Assembly: GCA_022605955.1 (NCBI GenBank)
Contig: JAKCOZ010000012.1
Location: forward strand, 26,534,015-26,598,014
Origin: Rallus limicola
Taxonomy: Eukaryota; Chordata; Aves; Gruiformes; Rallidae
Reading direction: 5' to 3'
Length of the DNA stretch: 64,000 nucleotides
Shown: piece by piece, positions 26,830-40,179 of the stretch
How positions within the stretch are numbered: position 1 is the first letter of the stretch
Layout: every line of letters starts with the position of its first letter
Translations under genes and position numbers: made by a program
The notes under the pieces: model-generated
Told to the model about the DNA's origin: nothing
What the model saw: only the letters and a program-made list of their open reading frames with translations
Databases searched by the model: none

Positions 26830-27139
26830 CATCACAGGGGTTGGCAGGGCCCTGCAGAGCCCATGGGGTCCAACCCCCTGCCAAAGCAGGGTCCCTAGGA
26901 CAGGGCACACAGGGTGGTTTCCAGACAGGGCTGGAATCTCTCCAGAGAAGGAGACTCCACACCCCCTGGGCAGCCTGGCCCAGGACTCCCTCACCCTCAC
27001 TGGGAAGAAGTTCTTCCCCAGATTGGGGGGGAACTCCTTGTGCTCCAACTTGATCCCATCGCCCCTTGTCCTGTCCCCACAGACACTGAAAAGGGGCTGG
27101 CCATGTCCCCCTGTGTCCCACCCTTCAGATATTGATAAC
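26830..27139 (-). mobile_element. CR1 LINE 3' end, group B (copy 11)
   Basis: Short copy, left end ATCACAGGGGTTGG. It stops near the TTCAGATATTGATAACC equivalent of the B sublineage junction. Confidence 0.92.
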
Positions 27140-28289
27140 CAGAGTGTTGGCTCTGTCCTAAGTTAAGAGAAGGTTAAAACTTAAGAGAAGTTTTAAACCT
27201 GCCATGAGTGGACCCTAGGTTTTACCCTAGAACTTTCTCTTCCTTCTAAATAGCACTGCATTGCAGTATAAGCTCAGTTTAGCTAGAGATGGCAAGCCTT
27301 AGAAATACCTGATGTTAGAAAGCATTCAGGACATTTTTTTCTCCAAAGCCATAAGGGTGACAACTTCTGGAAGAGCAATTCAAAGATGAAAACACACAAA
27401 ATCATCCAAACCCCTTTTTTTAAAGGAAAACTCCACATTTCTGAACTCTGAGGCTACTCTGCAGCCCCAGATCACCACAAGTAACTTGTATTGAAGCAAA
27501 GGAATATATTGCATCTAAATAAGATTCAATGTTTTAAAATATCCTCTATTTAAGGGGCTGGTGATAGCTAAAAATTAAACTAACTGCCATCAAAGAGTTA
27601 AATAATATTTAGTGAGCAGCATGTGGTAAAAGCATGGCTTTTTTTCTTCTTCTTCTTTTTTTTCTTGCTTTTTTTTCTTTGTTCCATCTACAGAAGTTTG
27701 CAACTTATGAAGAAAATGTTCCAAACCATTGATTTTTCTGGAGAGATACCCACCCACACATCGTGAGTAGCTGCACATTGTAAATTTTACCATTTAATGA
27801 AAAATAGCCACTTAAATTCTGCCCACAGTAAGTAGCTGTGGATTTTACTAGTAGCTGCATCAAAAGGTTACTATTTCAGATTTGTAGTATGGAAAATGAT
27901 ATACACAGTGGTGGAAGTGAGCAAAGCTGCATATGTACCACTATCAAAGTGCACACATGGAGATATATATATATATATATATTTTTTAAAAAAAACACTT
28001 TTATAAAGAAATCAAACACTTTGCATCTCTATTTTGCTATGTTACAAAGAATCCCTCCCTCCCCAACAGCAAACTCAGTAAATTATGTGCTAATGCTTGC
28101 TAAGTAGCAATGTCTTTTATTGTAGCCCAAACTCCCCAAGCTACAAGATAAGAAATCCAGCCAGATAAGAGGCTTAATTATGAACAGAATGAGCTGCAAA
28201 CGTTTCCTTGGAGTCATCTGTACTATCTTTGGTTCAATATTATGCTCCACGTGCCACTATTTCACTCCAGTTCCTACTTAACAGAACTG
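27140..28289. other. Unannotated AT-rich DNA
   Basis: Contains a T/C-rich stretch (about 27640-27680) and an (AT)n tract (27962-27984). No exon seen. Confidence 0.5.
27962..27984. repeat. (AT)n microsatellite
   Basis: About ten AT units followed by a T-run. Confidence 0.9.
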
Positions 28290-28452
28290 ATGTTGGAAGG
28301 TATTGGAGATGAGCTGGTCCAAATCCCTTGCTCAAGCAGGGACACCTGGAACAGTTTGCCCAGGACCTTGGCCAGAAGGTTTTTGAATATGACCATGGAT
28401 GGAGACTCTGAAGTCTCTCTGTGCCAGTACTTGGTCACCCTCACAGTAAAAA
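28290..28452 (-). mobile_element. Old CR1 LINE 3' fragment, group D (copy 12)
   Basis: GTTGGAAGG, GAGCTGGTCC, AGCAGGGACACC and TTTGAATATGACCATGGATG keep the order of the inverted CR1 3' UTR but differ by many substitutions. The tail is unrecognisable. This is the most diverged copy in the window. Confidence 0.7.
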
Positions 28453-28779
28453 AAAGGAGTATTTCTGAATTTTCAGATGGAAGCTCCTGACTCTCAGTTG
28501 GTGCTCATTGCTCAGTTCCTGAACATTACAGTAGGACTACCAGGAACCTGACACTGCAAGTAGCTTGAAGAAGTATATCTTTCTTTATCCACAGTATCCT
28601 TGAGAGACAAAACAGGAGCCTGGCCACCTACATGGACTTGGTTTATGTTGTATTTGCAGCTGAGCCAGCTTATGAGGAGGGGGAGAGATGACCTTGGAAA
28701 TCACTTTCTGCAGCATCAACCAATGGAGAAAGGGCTGAAAAATTACCCCATGGTCACATCTGGTCACACAGTTACATTA

Positions 28780-29046
28780 AAGCTGGAGGAGGGAAGGGTT
28801 AGATGAGATCTTAGGGGGAAGTTCTTTGCAGAGAGAGTGGTGAGGGGCTGGAAGGGGCTGCCCAGAGAGGGGGTGGGTGCCCCGTCCCTGGGGGTGTTGA
28901 AGGCCAGGTTGGCTGGGGCCCTGGGCAACCTTGTGTAGCTCCAGGCCTGGAGGTTGGTGTCCCTGCCTGTGGCAGGGGGTTGGAGCTCTGTGACCCTTGG
29001 GGTCCCTTCCAACCCAGACCAGGCTGGGATTCTGTGATTCTGTGAT
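28780..29046 (+). mobile_element. CR1 LINE 3' end, group A (copy 13)
   Basis: Begins AAGCTGGAGGAGGGAAGGG and ends with two ATTCTGTG units, abutting an LTR 3' end. Confidence 0.93.
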
Positions 29047-29130
29047 CAGCACTGTTCATCCCAACTCCCAAACACAGCATCCACCTGCTGCTAGAAAGGA
29101 ATTAGCTCTGTCCTAGCCAAAACCAGGACA
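29047..29130. mobile_element. LTR 3'-end fragment, same family as the 58252-58821 LTR
   Basis: AACTCCCAAACACAGCATCC and CCAAAACCAGGACA match the last ~85 bases of the solo LTR at 58252-58821 with a handful of differences. The preceding base is the end of CR1 copy 13. I do not find the rest of the LTR left of that CR1. Confidence 0.75.
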
Positions 29131-29514
29131 AGGAGGAGACATCTCTGAGTCAAGGTCGCCAAGGAAGTTTTCACCACCTTATTTTAAATGTTACCTTGAG
29201 CCATGTCTCTATGAACTGTTACTGGGGAAGTTTCTCAAGCCCAAGAGGAAATTTCTGGCCAAAACACTCTGCAGCAAACACTGCAATGATGGATTTACCT
29301 CCTGGACATGTGTCACCAGGCCTGGGATGCTCTGGCTGTCTCATGGATCCCAGTCTCACCCTGTTCTCAAGTGTGGAAGGTTTGAAAGGTCCCATCTCCA
29401 TGGCCACACAGACCAAGAGCAACATTTTCAAAGGTTCCAGCCCAGCCCGTCCTATGATCCTCTGATCCAGAAACACGTTTCACACGCTCCCAGCTCTCAC
29501 AAGCCTGTTCCTTC
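29131..29514. other. Unannotated DNA
   Basis: Nothing recognised. Confidence 0.45.
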
Positions 29515-29763
29515 CTAGGCAGAAGCACAGCCAGGCGCTGCGCTCCAGGGAAAGGCGGCCACTCCGCAGCGTCGGTTACCGACCTCCCCGTGAGCGTCAG
29601 CGGGACCGTCCCAGCGGGAAAGCCGAGGGGCAGCCGCGGGCAGCCGGCCCGGCCGTGTGCCGCTGTCCCGGTGCTGAGCCGCGCCGGACGCTGTCCCGGT
29701 GCTGAGCGGCACCGGGAGCCCCCTCGGGTGGGAGCGCGGCCCCGCCGCACCCATCCCCGCTGA
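29515..29763. promoter_or_regulatory. CpG island-like segment
   Basis: About 250 bp of GC-rich sequence with more than 30 CpG dinucleotides in an otherwise AT-rich, CpG-poor neighbourhood. It includes a near-perfect 28-bp tandem duplication (GCTGTCCCGGTGCTGAGC at about 29662 and 29690). In bird genomes such islands usually mark promoters or regulatory elements. No exon, TATA box or ATG with good context can be tied to it. It lies about 8 kb downstream of the last identified IQCJ exon and could serve an alternative transcript. That role is inference. Confidence 0.5.
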
Positions 29764-30228
29764 GATCAGAGCCGTGGAATCCCAGACTGCTTTGGGCTGG
29801 AAGGGATCTCGAAGATCATCGAGTTCCAACCCATGGGCAGGGACACCCTCACCAGCCCAGGGTGCCCCAAGCCCCATCCAACCCGGCCTGAAGCCCTGCC
29901 AGGGATCCCAGGGCTCCCACAGCCTCTCTGGGCACCCTGTGCCAGGGCCTCCCCACCCTCAGAGGGAAGAATTCCTTCATAACATCTCACCTACCCCTGC
30001 CCTCTGTCAGCCTGAAGCCATCGCCCCTTGGCCTGTCCCTGCACTCCCTGGGGACCAGTCCCTCTCCCACATCCCTGTAGGACCCCTTTAAGAATTGGGA
30101 AGCCACAAGTAGGTCTCCCTGGAGCCTTCTCTTCTCCGGGCTGAACAAGCCCAACTCTCTCATCCTGTCTCCAGAGCAGAGGTTGTCCAGCCCCTTGATC
30201 ATCTTCATGGCCTCCTCTGGACCCCACC
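29764..30228 (-). mobile_element. CR1 LINE 3' end, group D (copy 14)
   Basis: Inverted 3' end GGAATCCCAGACTGCTTTGG. The coding end is readable on the minus strand as GDRMRELGLFSPEKRRLQGD near 30180-30120. Abuts the CpG-rich segment. Confidence 0.9.
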
Positions 30229-30381
30229 ATCCTTTCCTCAGGAGTTATACCAAGTTGGGAGCTGCTGGAGGGGGACACACACGTCCTCCTGGATATGTAA
30301 TTTCAAATCACACACTGTAGAAGCCACCTCTGCCCAGAGCAAAGCAGATTCATTTTGTTTCCATGCCAATGTTTCTGATTT

Positions 30382-30444
30382 AACAATAATAATAATAACA
30401 ACAACAATAATAACAACAATAATAATAATAAATAAAAATAATCT
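30382..30444. repeat. (ATA/ACA)n microsatellite
   Basis: Interrupted AAT/AAC trinucleotide repeat of about 60 bp. Confidence 0.92.
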
Positions 30445-30649
30445 AGCTGCCACAGCAACTGTATAAAATCTCTGGGTGCAGGTATGCCCTGTTGAGGATT
30501 ATTAGGTTTTCAGAGCTCATGTCTTTGCAACTGAACCATTTAAAGAGCCACAATGATGTCATCAGGAAATAGGTCACAATCACATGCTAGTGAGACATAT
30601 CTGGCATCATCTTTCTTTTCTTGGTAACTATAGATACAGATCTTTGTTT

Positions 30650-30661
30650 GGGGGGGGGGGG
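30650..30661. repeat. G-run
   Basis: At least twelve consecutive G; G-quadruplex-prone and likely length-variable. Confidence 0.85.
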
Positions 30662-31782
30662 CACAACCAGAAACTCCAGCCACACTGCAGAGGAATGTGG
30701 GCTTTGCCACCTTGCTGCACAATAAAAAGAAATCAAGTGTTTATCAGGAAGGACATTGTTTTCAAATCCATTATTTGTCTTGCTCATATTTATTGGGTTG
30801 GTTGGGTTTTTTTTGGTGAAAAAATAAACCTGCAAAGAGGAAAGCAAATCAGCTAAAGATGGTACAGATACAGCTTGTGTGCTCCTAACACAATAATCTG
30901 ATAAGTGACTGACAGCAGCTCTTATCCAGCAGTTAGGAAACTGCCTGTACTCCACAGGCACAGCTGGAAAATCCTTTCTTTCCCAGCTTGCAAGGCAGGA
31001 GCCTCACAAGACAAGGTCTGCTCCCCATCTCATCACTCAAGCTCTGTCCTTTCCCTGTCATTCTGCCCATGATATCAGTTTTCTTCTGGGAGGCTAGCCC
31101 AAAGAAACATCATGTACTATCTTTTCCCCAACGTCAAGGATGATTTATCTGTTTGTAAACAGAAAGCATGACCCATTACCTGATGATTTGATCTACTTGA
31201 AAGGCTCTTGGATGAAGAGGGTAGTAAGGACTCTGGCAGAAGACTAGGGAACTAGAGCACGCATACATCTCTTAAGACCTGGACTGTGGCAGCCTTTGTG
31301 AGAGTCTTTCTAGGTCTGGCCAGGAAGAAAAACAGATAAAAAGGTGGGATATTCTTAATGACAAGTCAGAGTCCAACCCACCTAACAGCTTTGCAGCAGA
31401 GCAGGCAATGCAGCCTGACTTCTTAAGAGAAAATCAGTTTATTTAAAACACGGGATGAAATCTCATTTAAAAATCCTCACAGCCCATTATCCCCTTAAAG
31501 TTTAACTTCAAAATACTAAAAAGTTAAGTTGAGGAATTCATCAGCTCTATGATGTGTATCATACTTTGGAGTTGGCATGGGTTTCTCTGGCTGTGAGTTT
31601 GATTGCTACATTCTTCCTCCCTGCTCCACATCAGACAGGGAGCTCGTATTGCTTTTTCACTGTGCCCTATTTTATTTCTGTCTCAGAGTCACAGCAGAGG
31701 AAGCTGTGCTGTTGTAACAGAAATACACCTTGACTGGGTGTGAATCTAGAAGAGGAATATTTTTTTGGTGACAAATATTCAG

Positions 31783-32981
31783 ATCATCGCCTTCTACGAT
31801 CTCATGACAGGCTGGGTAGATGGAGGGAGAGCAGTGGATGGCATCTACCTTGACTTCAGCAAGGCTTTTGATACTGTCTCCCAGGACATCCTGATAGCAA
31901 AGCTGAGAGAGCATGGGATGGATGAGTGGGCAGTGAGGTGGGGTGAGAATTGGCTGTGGGACCGAGCCCAGAGGGTCATGATCAGTGGAGCAGAGTCTGA
32001 CTGGAGGCCTGTGACCAGCGCTGTTCCCCAGGGCTCAGGGTTGGGTCCAGTCCTGGTTAATATCTTCATTGACCTTGATGAGGGAACAGCATCCACCCTC
32101 AGCAAGTGTCTGATGATCCAGAGCTGGGAGGAGTGGCTGACACACAGGACACTGCGCTGCCACCCAGAGAGACCTGGCCAGGCTGGAGAGCTGGGCAGGG
32201 AGAGACCAGAGGAGGTTCAACAAAAGCAAGTGCAGAGTCTGGCACCTGGGAAGGAAGAACTGTTGGAATCAGGACAGGCTGGGGGTGACCTGCTGGAGAA
32301 GAGCTCTGTGGAGAAGGACCTGGGGGTGCTGGTGGGTGACAGGGTGGCCATGAGCCAGCAGTGTGTCCTGGGGCTGAGAGAGACAATGGGATCCTGGGGG
32401 CATCAGGAGGAGTGTGGGCAGCAGGTGACAGGAGGGGATCCTCCCCCTCTGCTCTGCACTGCTCAGGCCCCACCTGGAGTGTTGTGTCCAGTGCTGGGCT
32501 CCCTGGGATCAAAAGGACAGGGATCTCCTGGAGAGAGTCCAGAGGAGGGACAGGGAGATGCTGAAGGGCCTGGAGCATCTCCCCTGTGAGGAAAGGCTGA
32601 GGGAGCTGGGGCTGTTCAGTACTGAGAAGAGAAGACTAAGGGGGGACCTAATTAATGTTTATAATTATCTTAAGCAGGGGCTGCAGGGGGAAATGGCCAG
32701 CCCCTTTTCAGTGTCTGTGGGGACAGGACAAGGGGCAATGGCTGCAAGTTGGAGCACAGGGAGTTCCACACCAACGTGGGGAAGAACTTCTTCCCAGTGA
32801 GGGTGAGGGAGCCCTGGGCCAGGCTGCCCAGGGGGTGTGGAGTCTCCTTCTCTGGAGAGATTCCAGCCCCGTCTGGACAGCGCCCTGTGTGCCCTGTCCT
32901 AGGGACCCTGCTTTGGCAGGGGGTTGGACCCCATGGGCTCTGGAGGGCCCTGCCAACCCCTACAATTCTATGATTCTATGA
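31783..32981 (+). mobile_element. Longest CR1 LINE copy, group B (copy 15), partial RT domain
   Basis: The open frame 31765-32589 encodes RT motif A (YLDFSKAFDTV) and motif B (VPQGSGLGP). A one-base deletion at about 32104-32112 then replaces the expected FADD motif with KCLMIQS. The frame that would restore it (from about 32106) reads SDDPELGG. The element continues through the coding end and 3' UTR to ATTCTATGATTCTATGA. CR1 RT copies the element RNA at a nicked target. This copy lacks the endonuclease half and an intact active site, so it cannot move itself. Confidence 0.95.
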
Positions 32982-34818
32982 TCAAACTGAGGGTACTTTA
33001 TTAATCCCCAAACTCTGCCTAAAACCTAGAAAACATTTGCAAGAGATGTGTGTGCTATGTGTGTGCTACTCCAGGTCATTTTCCAGCACAGCAATCATTC
33101 ATCTTGCTCTTCCCATCACTGCATCCCAGAATAAGGCTTCCCAAGTCTCTCTGGTTTTTCTTAAACTATATTATCAGCAAATAAGTTTATTTTAAAACTT
33201 CAGTAACGGAGCAACTGATTTCCAGGTACCTAGAACCGGTCAAGGTCCTTGTGATCCATCATCCTGAGCCTGAATTAAATTACCTACTTCCCTCAGTCGC
33301 CAGTGTGACCAACCCTTAAGCCAGAAGGAGGAAGAAAAAGGTGGTGCCAGTCCAAGGAAAGGGAGATGAAACTCTGACTGCTCTCAGTCCTAGCAATTCC
33401 CTATTTTCCCTCACAAAAGCCTCAGGGGGTTTGTAGTAACCATGGAAAGGAGCTCAAAGACCTTCTCTTTCAACTACAACCCACCAAAGGTCACTCTCAA
33501 CTCCCCAGCTGCAGACTGTACATGCTGACACTCCCTGCTGTCCCCATCAGTCTGAATACATTTAGGTATTAGGTATTCAGGCATTATTCATCCAAAGTTC
33601 TACCTCACCACAAAGGCTGGTCCCACCTACTGCTACAAACAGGTATTTGGTGGGCATCCTGCTGCAGGGGGATGCATCTGTGAGTCCACAGGCTCCCTCC
33701 TTTATTCCAGGGACACAAGGTCCTTTCTGTCTCTCAATACTCAAGTAGCCAACTACTTTTTTTTGCCCCCAGGAGCGTGTAGGATCCAACTGAGGATCCA
33801 GCAAAGCTTGTGCTGAGAAAGGAAACTGAAAACAGGGATTAGATTTCAGCTGAATGAAGTGGCTGTGTTGTGACAGTGGTTTCTCAAAATAATTCCTAAG
33901 TTTCTCTCTCCCCTCTGCTGCAATGCCTATTGCTAACTTATTTTGACATGCTGGTTGCTTTCTACTTCTCTGAATACAGATGGAAAACCTCCAAAGAGTC
34001 CAAACTTCAGTCTCTCTCCCTCCTCCAAGTTTTTCAGAGGGAGGTTGCCAGACAGCAGGAGAAATTTGGGGGACTCCACACTGCTCAGCACAGTGTATTT
34101 TTATGCAAAGACTGGGTAGGCACAGGCATATTTCTTTGGGCTCCAGCATCACTGCTAATGCAAAAGAAAAGATGTTATAATGAATTTGCCCTGTTTTTCC
34201 AAGGTATTCTTCTGGATCTTAGACTGGATTGAGGACTTGGTAAATGGATGTGTTTGCTTGGCTATTCCCCAGCTCCCCTTCCCTGCTTCCACCTTGGTCT
34301 TACAGGCACATAAAGCCTTGAGAGTGTGAAGTTACAGATGGGTTCAGGGTTCAGCACCAGTTCTTCTACTCTCAGATGTAGGGTTTTTTAATCCTTCCCT
34401 AATTTCACTTTATACATGAGCAGAACATGGCTCACAGTATGAAGGGTACATTCATTTCTGCCCACATCTTTATCCAGTCAAGACAATCAAATGCTCTCCC
34501 ACTCAAATGTCAACAAAGTTAAATGCCCCTGGTTTGTTCTGTCTTTATCCCTACCCTGCCCCAAACCTGGCAGCATCAATGCCAAACCAAACCACTGTGA
34601 GGTTTGCCATCAGGAAGGCACACAGGTACTGCACAGAAATACAACTGCACTGCATCAGGGTCTGTCCTTAGCACGTGTGCCCAAGGGCTGGCAGGCCTGA
34701 CCCAGCCCAGCTCCAAGAGGCACACACACTGGTGATGTTCCTGTGCACGCAGCTGTGTGCCCAACCACACACCGTGGGAGATGAGAGCGTGACACACACA
34801 GGGCCAGCACTGCTTTAC
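32982..34818. other. Unannotated single-copy DNA
   Basis: No exon recognised. A minus-strand frame at 33577-34152 (191 codons) has no recognisable domain or splice context and is probably fortuitous. Confidence 0.45.
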
Positions 34819-35509
34819 ATCACAGGATGGCATGGGCTAGAAGGGACCCCAAGGGTCACAGAGCTCCAACCCCCTGCCACAGGCAGGGACACCAACCTCC
34901 AGGCCTGGAGCTACACAAGGTTGCCCAGGGCCCCAGCCAACCTGGCCTTCAACACCCCCAGGGACGGGGCACCCACCCCCTCTCTGGGCAGCCCCTGCCA
35001 GCCCCTCACCACTCTCTCTGCAAAGAACTTCCACCCAGTCTCTCCTCTCCCCCTTCCCTCCTCCAGCTTCACTCCAGCCCCCTTGTCCTGCCAGGCTCTG
35101 CCCTTGAACAAGCTGATTCCCCTCCTGTTCCTCTGCTCCCTTCAGGGACTGGCAGGCTGCAATGAGGTCCCCCCTCAGCCTTCTCTTCTCCAGGCTGACC
35201 CAGCCCAGCTCCCTCAGCCTCTCTCCATAGGGGAGCTGCTCCAGCCCTCTGAGCATCTCCCTGGCTCCTCTGACCCCTCTCCAACAGCCCCACATCTCTC
35301 TTGTCCTGGGGCCCCAGCTCTGGACACAGGACTCCAGCTGGGGCCTCCCCAGGGCAGAGCAGAGAGAGACAATCCCCTCCCTGTCCCTGCTGCCACCCCT
35401 CTGCTGATGGAGCCCAGGATCTCATCTCCCTTCCCAGCTGCCAGAGCCACTGCTGGCTCATGGGAAGTTTCTCATCTACCAGAATCCCCAAGCCCTTCTC
35501 AGCAGGGCT
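34819..35509 (-). mobile_element. CR1 LINE fragment, group A (copy 16)
   Basis: Left end CATCACAGGATGG. Extends back to the MGILVDEKLPMSQQWLWQLG coding segment near 35490. Lies antisense to the plus-strand 347-codon frame 34675-35718, which is therefore not a gene. Confidence 0.94.
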
Positions 35510-37487
35510 ACATCATCAAAAGCAACCAAGAAACACAACTACCCTGGACAGCGTTTCCTTTTTGCTTTGTGGCAGTAGCTGCTCTCAGACCTTTGCCCAT
35601 ACAGCAGGTCCCTGCCAGACCTCACACCTTCAACCACCCGCTGAGCACCCACACCAGGGGCTTCTCCTCACCTCCTTCATCTGCTCCCTACTCTCAACAT
35701 TCCCACAGCGCTCTCTGATGAAGAGAAGTCACCATCTTAAATCAGTAGGTTTGGGTTTAAGTGGTTTGTGAAGACCTTGAGAAGTACACCAGCATTTAGT
35801 GGGAGTCACAGCACCTCATCTCTGAACTGGGGACCATCCTGCACGGGAGAGCGTGGATCCTCACAGCCCCAGATATCACAATAATCACTGAACAGATAGG
35901 GGGTTATCTGCCATCAGAAACATCTCCTGGTTTTTCAGAGGTCATTGTCAGGCTTGGCACTCCCAAAGTGCATGAAAACACTCCCATCTCCTCCCTTTAC
36001 ATTAAACAAGTAGGATGCAGCAGTGAGGTGAGCAGGTGCCGCACCAATTCTCCAGCTACTCCAGCATCCACGCTTCCTCTCCCCACAAACATCTAACACC
36101 CCAGACGTACCCGGTTTACCCCGAAAGACCCCCCCAAAAAGCTTCGAAAACGCACCGTTTTCCAAATTAGGTTCCTGAAGGAGAATCTCCCGCAGCATCC
36201 CAGCGCAGGGCATGAGGGACCTCTTGTGGTGGTGGCCGGGGGTGGCCCAGCGCTCGCTCACGGCTCCATCCAACGGGCAGATGAAAGAAGATACCTACAT
36301 CCTCATTTATACCTCTCCTTAGAGGAACCCGACCCGTTTAATACACGAGATGTGAGCGTATAAAGCGGGACAGCAACCCGGTTTGTCAGCCTGGTCTCCA
36401 GCCATGAGCACAAAAGCCTCTCAAAACAAAAGGGAGGGCTCTCTCTCATTGAGCACTGCCAAACTCAACACAGCCTGCCTGACCACAGTACCAGGGGAAT
36501 AACAGCTACTGGGAATAACAGCTTCCCTTGGAACCTGGTTCAGTGGAAGGAAGAGTCAGATTGTCCCAGTAAGCCCATGAGCTGCTGGCTCAGAAAAGCT
36601 GTGGTAGATCTGTGAGCCTGCCACGTTAGGTGGCATCACTCCAGTGATGCTGAAGGCAGAGTTAAACTAACCAAACATCTCTAAACTAAGCAAGCCTTGT
36701 GCAGGGGCTCCATCTAATTTTAAGGATCCCACTAGTGATGATTTCTAGGGGTGTTTAAGTGAACTTGGGAGCCACCAAATGCTGTCCTGAGGCACCTGAG
36801 CTTCGTGTCAACACGCAAGGCTCCCAACAATCCACTCCCTCCTGCCCTGCACACTTCAGTCCAACAGCAGGACACATCCTGCTTTCATTTAGCTGGGATA
36901 ACACACACTGTGACAACTTCCATCTCCTGTATTTTTGTTAAACTACTGAATTAGGTGATCCAGTCCAGTCTACAGATTCCCCACAACTGATCTATGTCAT
37001 CCCACAGATGAAAGCAACACTTCCAGTCTCCATGCCTACCTGCTGACCTGAAAGATCCTCTTCCAGAGACAGTCACAAAGCCACATTTTCAAAAAAAACA
37101 GGCTCTAGATTTGGCTTTACTGGTTTAGAGTCACCTTTAAGAGAGAAGTACAGCCTCCAGCCACTCTTCACCTGGTCTTCAGGGTGGTGTGAATATTTAT
37201 TCCAAAACCATATTTAATTTTTAATCCCTAGACCAATTTATCTAAGACTCTGCCAGGAAAAAAACCCAAACCAACAAAAAACCACCCTGCAAACTTACCA
37301 AGCACATTTATTTGTAGGAAACACACCACAATTCAGCTTTTTTTGGTCAACACAAAGTGCTAAACACACACAAAGATCCCTGCTTTCAGCTGAAGAACAC
37401 CACCACCATTTGGAAATGCCTTTTCCCATCAAAGTCACTGCTTGTATCTGCTGAGGTCCAGGTCTAACACGCACAGTCACACCTTCA
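35510..37487. other. Unannotated DNA with a CpG-enriched patch
   Basis: Unique sequence. CpG dinucleotides cluster at 36050-36390; the rest shows nothing recognised. Confidence 0.45.
36050..36390. promoter_or_regulatory. CpG-enriched patch with TATA-like box
   Basis: About 20 CpGs in 340 bp, and TATAAAG at about 36359 on the plus strand. A minus-strand frame 35935-36273 runs through it and has a possible donor (AACG|GTGCGT) near 36153. I do not recognise the protein. It could be an alternative first exon or promoter, or chance. Confidence 0.3.
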
Positions 37488-39222
<1,735 letters not shown>

Positions 39223-39760
39223 TCACAGAATCACCAGGTTGGAAAAGAGCTTTAAGATCATGGAGTCCAACCATTCCCATCCTAAGCTAAACCAGATCCC
39301 TGAGCACCTCATCTCCCCTCTGTTAAACACACCCAGGGATGGGGACTCAGCCCCTCCCTGGGCAGCCTGTGCCACAGCCCCACAGCTCTGCCAGGGAAGA
39401 ACTTTGCCCTCCCAGCTGAGCTGAGCCTGCCCTGGCCCAGCTTGAGCCCATTGCCCCTTGTCCCAGCTCCTGTCCCCTGGCTGAAGAGACCAGTGCCCAC
39501 CTCTCTGCACCCTCCTGGCAGGGCAGGGGAGGTGGGGAGAAGGGCTCCCCTCAGCCTCCTCTGCTCCAGGCTCAACCCCCCCAGCTCCCTCAGCTGCTCC
39601 TCAGAGGATTTGCCCTCCAGCCCCTTCCCCAGCCTGGTTGCCCTTCTCTGGACTGGCTCCAGGACCCCAATGTCCTTCTGATGCTGAGGAGCCCAGAACT
39701 GGACCCAGCACTGGAGGTGCAGCGTTACCAGTGCCCAGCACAGGGGCACAATCACTTCCC
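39223..39760 (-). mobile_element. CR1 LINE fragment, group C (copy 17)
   Basis: Left end TCACAGAATCACCAGGTTGG; truncated near 39760. Lies in the IQCJ intron in the sense orientation of the gene. Confidence 0.93.
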
Positions 39761-40127
39761 AAATACTTTGCTGTATCACAGCACAGTCGAGCCTTTTGGA
39801 GTGAGCAACCTCACAGCAAACCACATAACGCAGGGAAATGTATTAACAAAGGCTAAAACTGTTGTATTTGGAAGTTGGGGGCTTGTTACCAGAACAGAGT
39901 GATGCTTACCCCTTCCTTCCAGCTAGGTGTCATCTCTGTGCCTTGGCTGAGTGCTAGCAACTGCAGCGCTTTCCAATGACAACCTGCTCAGTGCCTTAGA
40001 GCTGAGCTGCACCCCCAGCCTGGGGAGCCTGGTCCCCTTATGTCTCCATCCCCACACACACCCAAGGGCCACTCCTGGGCCCATGAGCCACCTGAGGAGC
40101 TTTAGCCAGGCTTCATGTTAGATTTGA

Positions 40128-40159
40128 GAAATAACACTGAAGAGATCTCTGCTTGCTCT
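40128..40159. repeat. 32-bp sequence shared with 49663-49694 (inverted)
   Basis: Reverse complement AGAGCAAGCAGAGATCTCTT plus AGTGT-ATTTC recurs at 49663-49694 with two mismatches. At both sites it lies just past the 3' end of a group B CR1. Confidence 0.8.
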
Positions 40160-40179
40160 GTAACATGGAGAATCCCAGC

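Larger units (their letters stand above)
30229..31782. other. Unannotated AT-rich DNA
   Basis: Contains an ATA/ACA microsatellite (30382-30444) and a G-run (30650-30661). No exon recognised. Confidence 0.5.

Noticed and set aside
29367..29750. 127-codon Arg-rich frame over the CpG island
   Set aside because: GC-rich sequence is stop-poor by composition. No domain, splice site or conserved motif ties it to a protein.
31765..32589. 274-codon open frame with RT-like residues as a possible host gene
   Set aside because: It is the CR1 ORF2 remnant with a frameshift at the active site, and its DNA recurs in other copies.
33577..34152. 191-codon minus-strand frame
   Set aside because: No recognisable domain, no convincing splice sites or start context; probably a chance open frame.
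34675..35718. 347-codon plus-strand frame, the longest in the window
   Set aside because: Most of it is antisense to CR1 copy 16. The same Pro/Leu-rich peptide appears antisense to every group A CR1 (7165, 11081, 12400, 41210, 55984).
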